From Chloroflexota bacterium (lineage in GTDB: Bacteria > Chloroflexota > Dormibacteria > Dormibacterales > Dormibacteraceae): a stretch of DNA of 32,410 nt. The position numbers and the translations under genes were made by a program. Where the stretch lies: NCBI GenBank assembly GCA_005879945.1, contig VBHX01000028.1, positions 1 through 32,410 on the forward strand. Reading direction: 5' to 3'. Positions 31,350 through 32,410 of this stretch are shown here, piece after piece; the stretch's first letter is position 1, and every line of letters begins with the position of its first letter. A model generated the notes under the pieces. The model worked only from the letters and a program-made list of their open reading frames with translations, searched no databases and was not told where the DNA came from.

Positions 31350-32410
31350 ATGCGGCTTCGGGTGGGAGGCATTCTGGTGGTGCTTCTTGCCGGCATCCTG
31401 ACGTTCAACTACTTTCGTCCAATTCCGGCCGTGGCGGCCACCCCGGCGGTCGCGACGTCGACGACTCTCCCCGGGAGTGCAGCTGACCTGCCGTGGCCGA
31501 AGGTGGGCTCGGCTGCGATCGGCGTCTCGGGGCTCGGCTTTCTCGCCGCCAACGCTGGCGAGAAGCCGGTGCCGGCCGCAAGCGTGGCCAAGGTGATGAC
31601 AGCGCTTCTAATCCTCGAAGACAAGCCGCTCAAGCGGAACGACCCTGGACCATCGATCGCGATCACTGATGCGGACGTCCAGGCCTATCAAGCGGACAAG
31701 GCAGATCAGCAGTCAGTGGTCGAAGTTCGGAGCGGTGAACAGCTTTCGCAGCTGCAGGCGCTGGAGGGACTGCTGATCCCATCAGCAAACAATCTCGCCT
31801 TCACGCTGGCGAACTGGGACGCCGGCTCGGTGGATGCGTTCGTAGCGAAGATGAACAAGCGCGCCAAATCGCTTGGGCTCACACATACGAAGTTCGCCGA
31901 TCCCGCGGGCGCCTCCGTGCAGACGGTGAGCACGCCCAGCGACCTGCTGGTTCTGGGCATGAAGGCGATGAAGCAAGAGGTCCTTGCCCAGGTCGTTGCC
32001 ATGTCGGACGCCAAGCTGCCAGTAGCGGGCACGGTCTACAACGTCGACTACGCCCTCGGCCAGAGCGGAATCCTGGGCATCAAGACCGGCTCGGGTTTCA
32101 ACCTCGGAGCCAATTTCCTTTTCGCGGCGTCGACGACGGTGAGCGGTTTCACAATCACGCTCTACGGGTGCGTGATGGGGCAGCCGACCCTTGACGCGGC
32201 CTTCACCGCCGCCAAGGCGCTGATCGCGGGGATGCAGACCCACGTCATCGTCAAGCGCGTGCTGTCCAAGTATCAGTCGGTCGGCAGTTACGAGCCGCCT
32301 TGGGGAGGCCACACCGACCTCCTATCGACCGCGAACGTCGACCTCGTCGAGTGGCCCGGCATGATCCTGAGGCAGAGCCTGCGGGTGCCGGCGATCACGA
32401 TCGACAAGCC
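31350..32410 (+). CDS. D-alanyl-D-alanine carboxypeptidase, peptidase S11 (3' truncated by window edge)
   Basis: This serine peptidase (PBP5-type) trims the terminal D-Ala of peptidoglycan stem peptides. It starts at ATG 31350, with AAGGTG six bases upstream, and the frame stays open to the window end (353 codons). An N-terminal signal/anchor (VGGILVVLLAGILTF) precedes a Pro/Ala/Thr linker. All three active-site motifs are present with normal spacing: Ser78-x-x-Lys81 (SVAK), Ser145-Ala-Asn147 (SAN) and Lys245-Thr-Gly247 (KTG). A C-terminal domain begins after about 290. It acts at the outside of the membrane. Confidence 0.9.
   Translation, partial: MRLRVGGILVVLLAGILTFNYFRPIPAVAATPAVATSTTLPGSAADLPWPKVGSAAIGVSGLGFLAANAGEKPVPAASVAKVMTALLILEDKPLKRNDPGPSIAITDADVQAYQADKADQQSVVEVRSGEQLSQLQALEGLLIPSANNLAFTLANWDAGSVDAFVAKMNKRAKSLGLTHTKFADPAGASVQTVSTPSDLLVLGMKAMKQEVLAQVVAMSDAKLPVAGTVYNVDYALGQSGILGIKTGSGFNLGANFLFAASTTVSGFTITLYGCVMGQPTLDAAFTAAKALIAGMQTHVIVKRVLSKYQSVGSYEPPWGGHTDLLSTANVDLVEWPGMILRQSLRVPAITIDK

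Overview
The window is a high-GC, densely packed bacterial chromosome segment. Start codons are often GTG or TTG, and same-strand genes are joined by many 4-bp ATGA/GTGA stop-start overlaps. The gene content is a short HisG with HisZ, an argCJBD-argR-argGH cluster, a type III pantothenate kinase, LivKHMGF and GAF-HD-GYP signalling. I infer a soil-type member of the Chloroflexota/Dormibacterota or a related actinobacteria-like lineage. That is judged from gene content and style only, not from a database search.

Layout. 1-1259 (+): the 3' end of a cupin gene, a REP-like palindrome doublet, and a polytopic membrane protein. 1269-7881 (-): a branched-chain amino acid (or related amide) ABC transporter with two tandem substrate-binding lipoproteins, then an intrinsic terminator, then livH-livM-livG-livF. 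7971-27927 (+): one long directon. It holds a TPR protein with an acidic tail, hisZ-hisG-hisD-hisB-hisH-hisF-hisI, argC-argJ-argB-argD-argR-argG-argH, coaX, a GAF/HD-GYP protein overlapping an MBL-fold hydrolase, lysS-serS, and tRNA-Ser(UGA) directly behind serS. 28088-32410: a small Gly/Asp-rich secreted protein, a decayed YcaQ-type pseudogene (-), an ECF sigma factor with an apparent internal deletion plus its zinc-finger anti-sigma partner, a secreted beta-propeller, and the 5' part of a D,D-carboxypeptidase gene.

How it fits together. The his genes cover ATP-PRT, HisI cyclohydrolase, HisF/HisH, HisB and HisD, but hisA, hisC and hisE are not in the cluster. The arg genes cover glutamate to arginine except argF; argA is not needed as a separate gene if ArgJ recycles acetyl groups. 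argR lies inside the operon, and a two-box ArgR operator lies immediately before argC, overlapping its -10, which points to autoregulated feedback by arginine.

Points most worth a second look: argH appears to start at AUA, with the start overlapping the argG stop; a palindromic mini-element sits in frame inside argC, and another palindrome encodes the N-terminal extension of HisB; the ECF sigma gene appears to have lost most of region 2 while keeping its anti-sigma partner; and the HD-GYP domain carries an insertion of about 100 residues and is translationally coupled to an MBL-fold enzyme.
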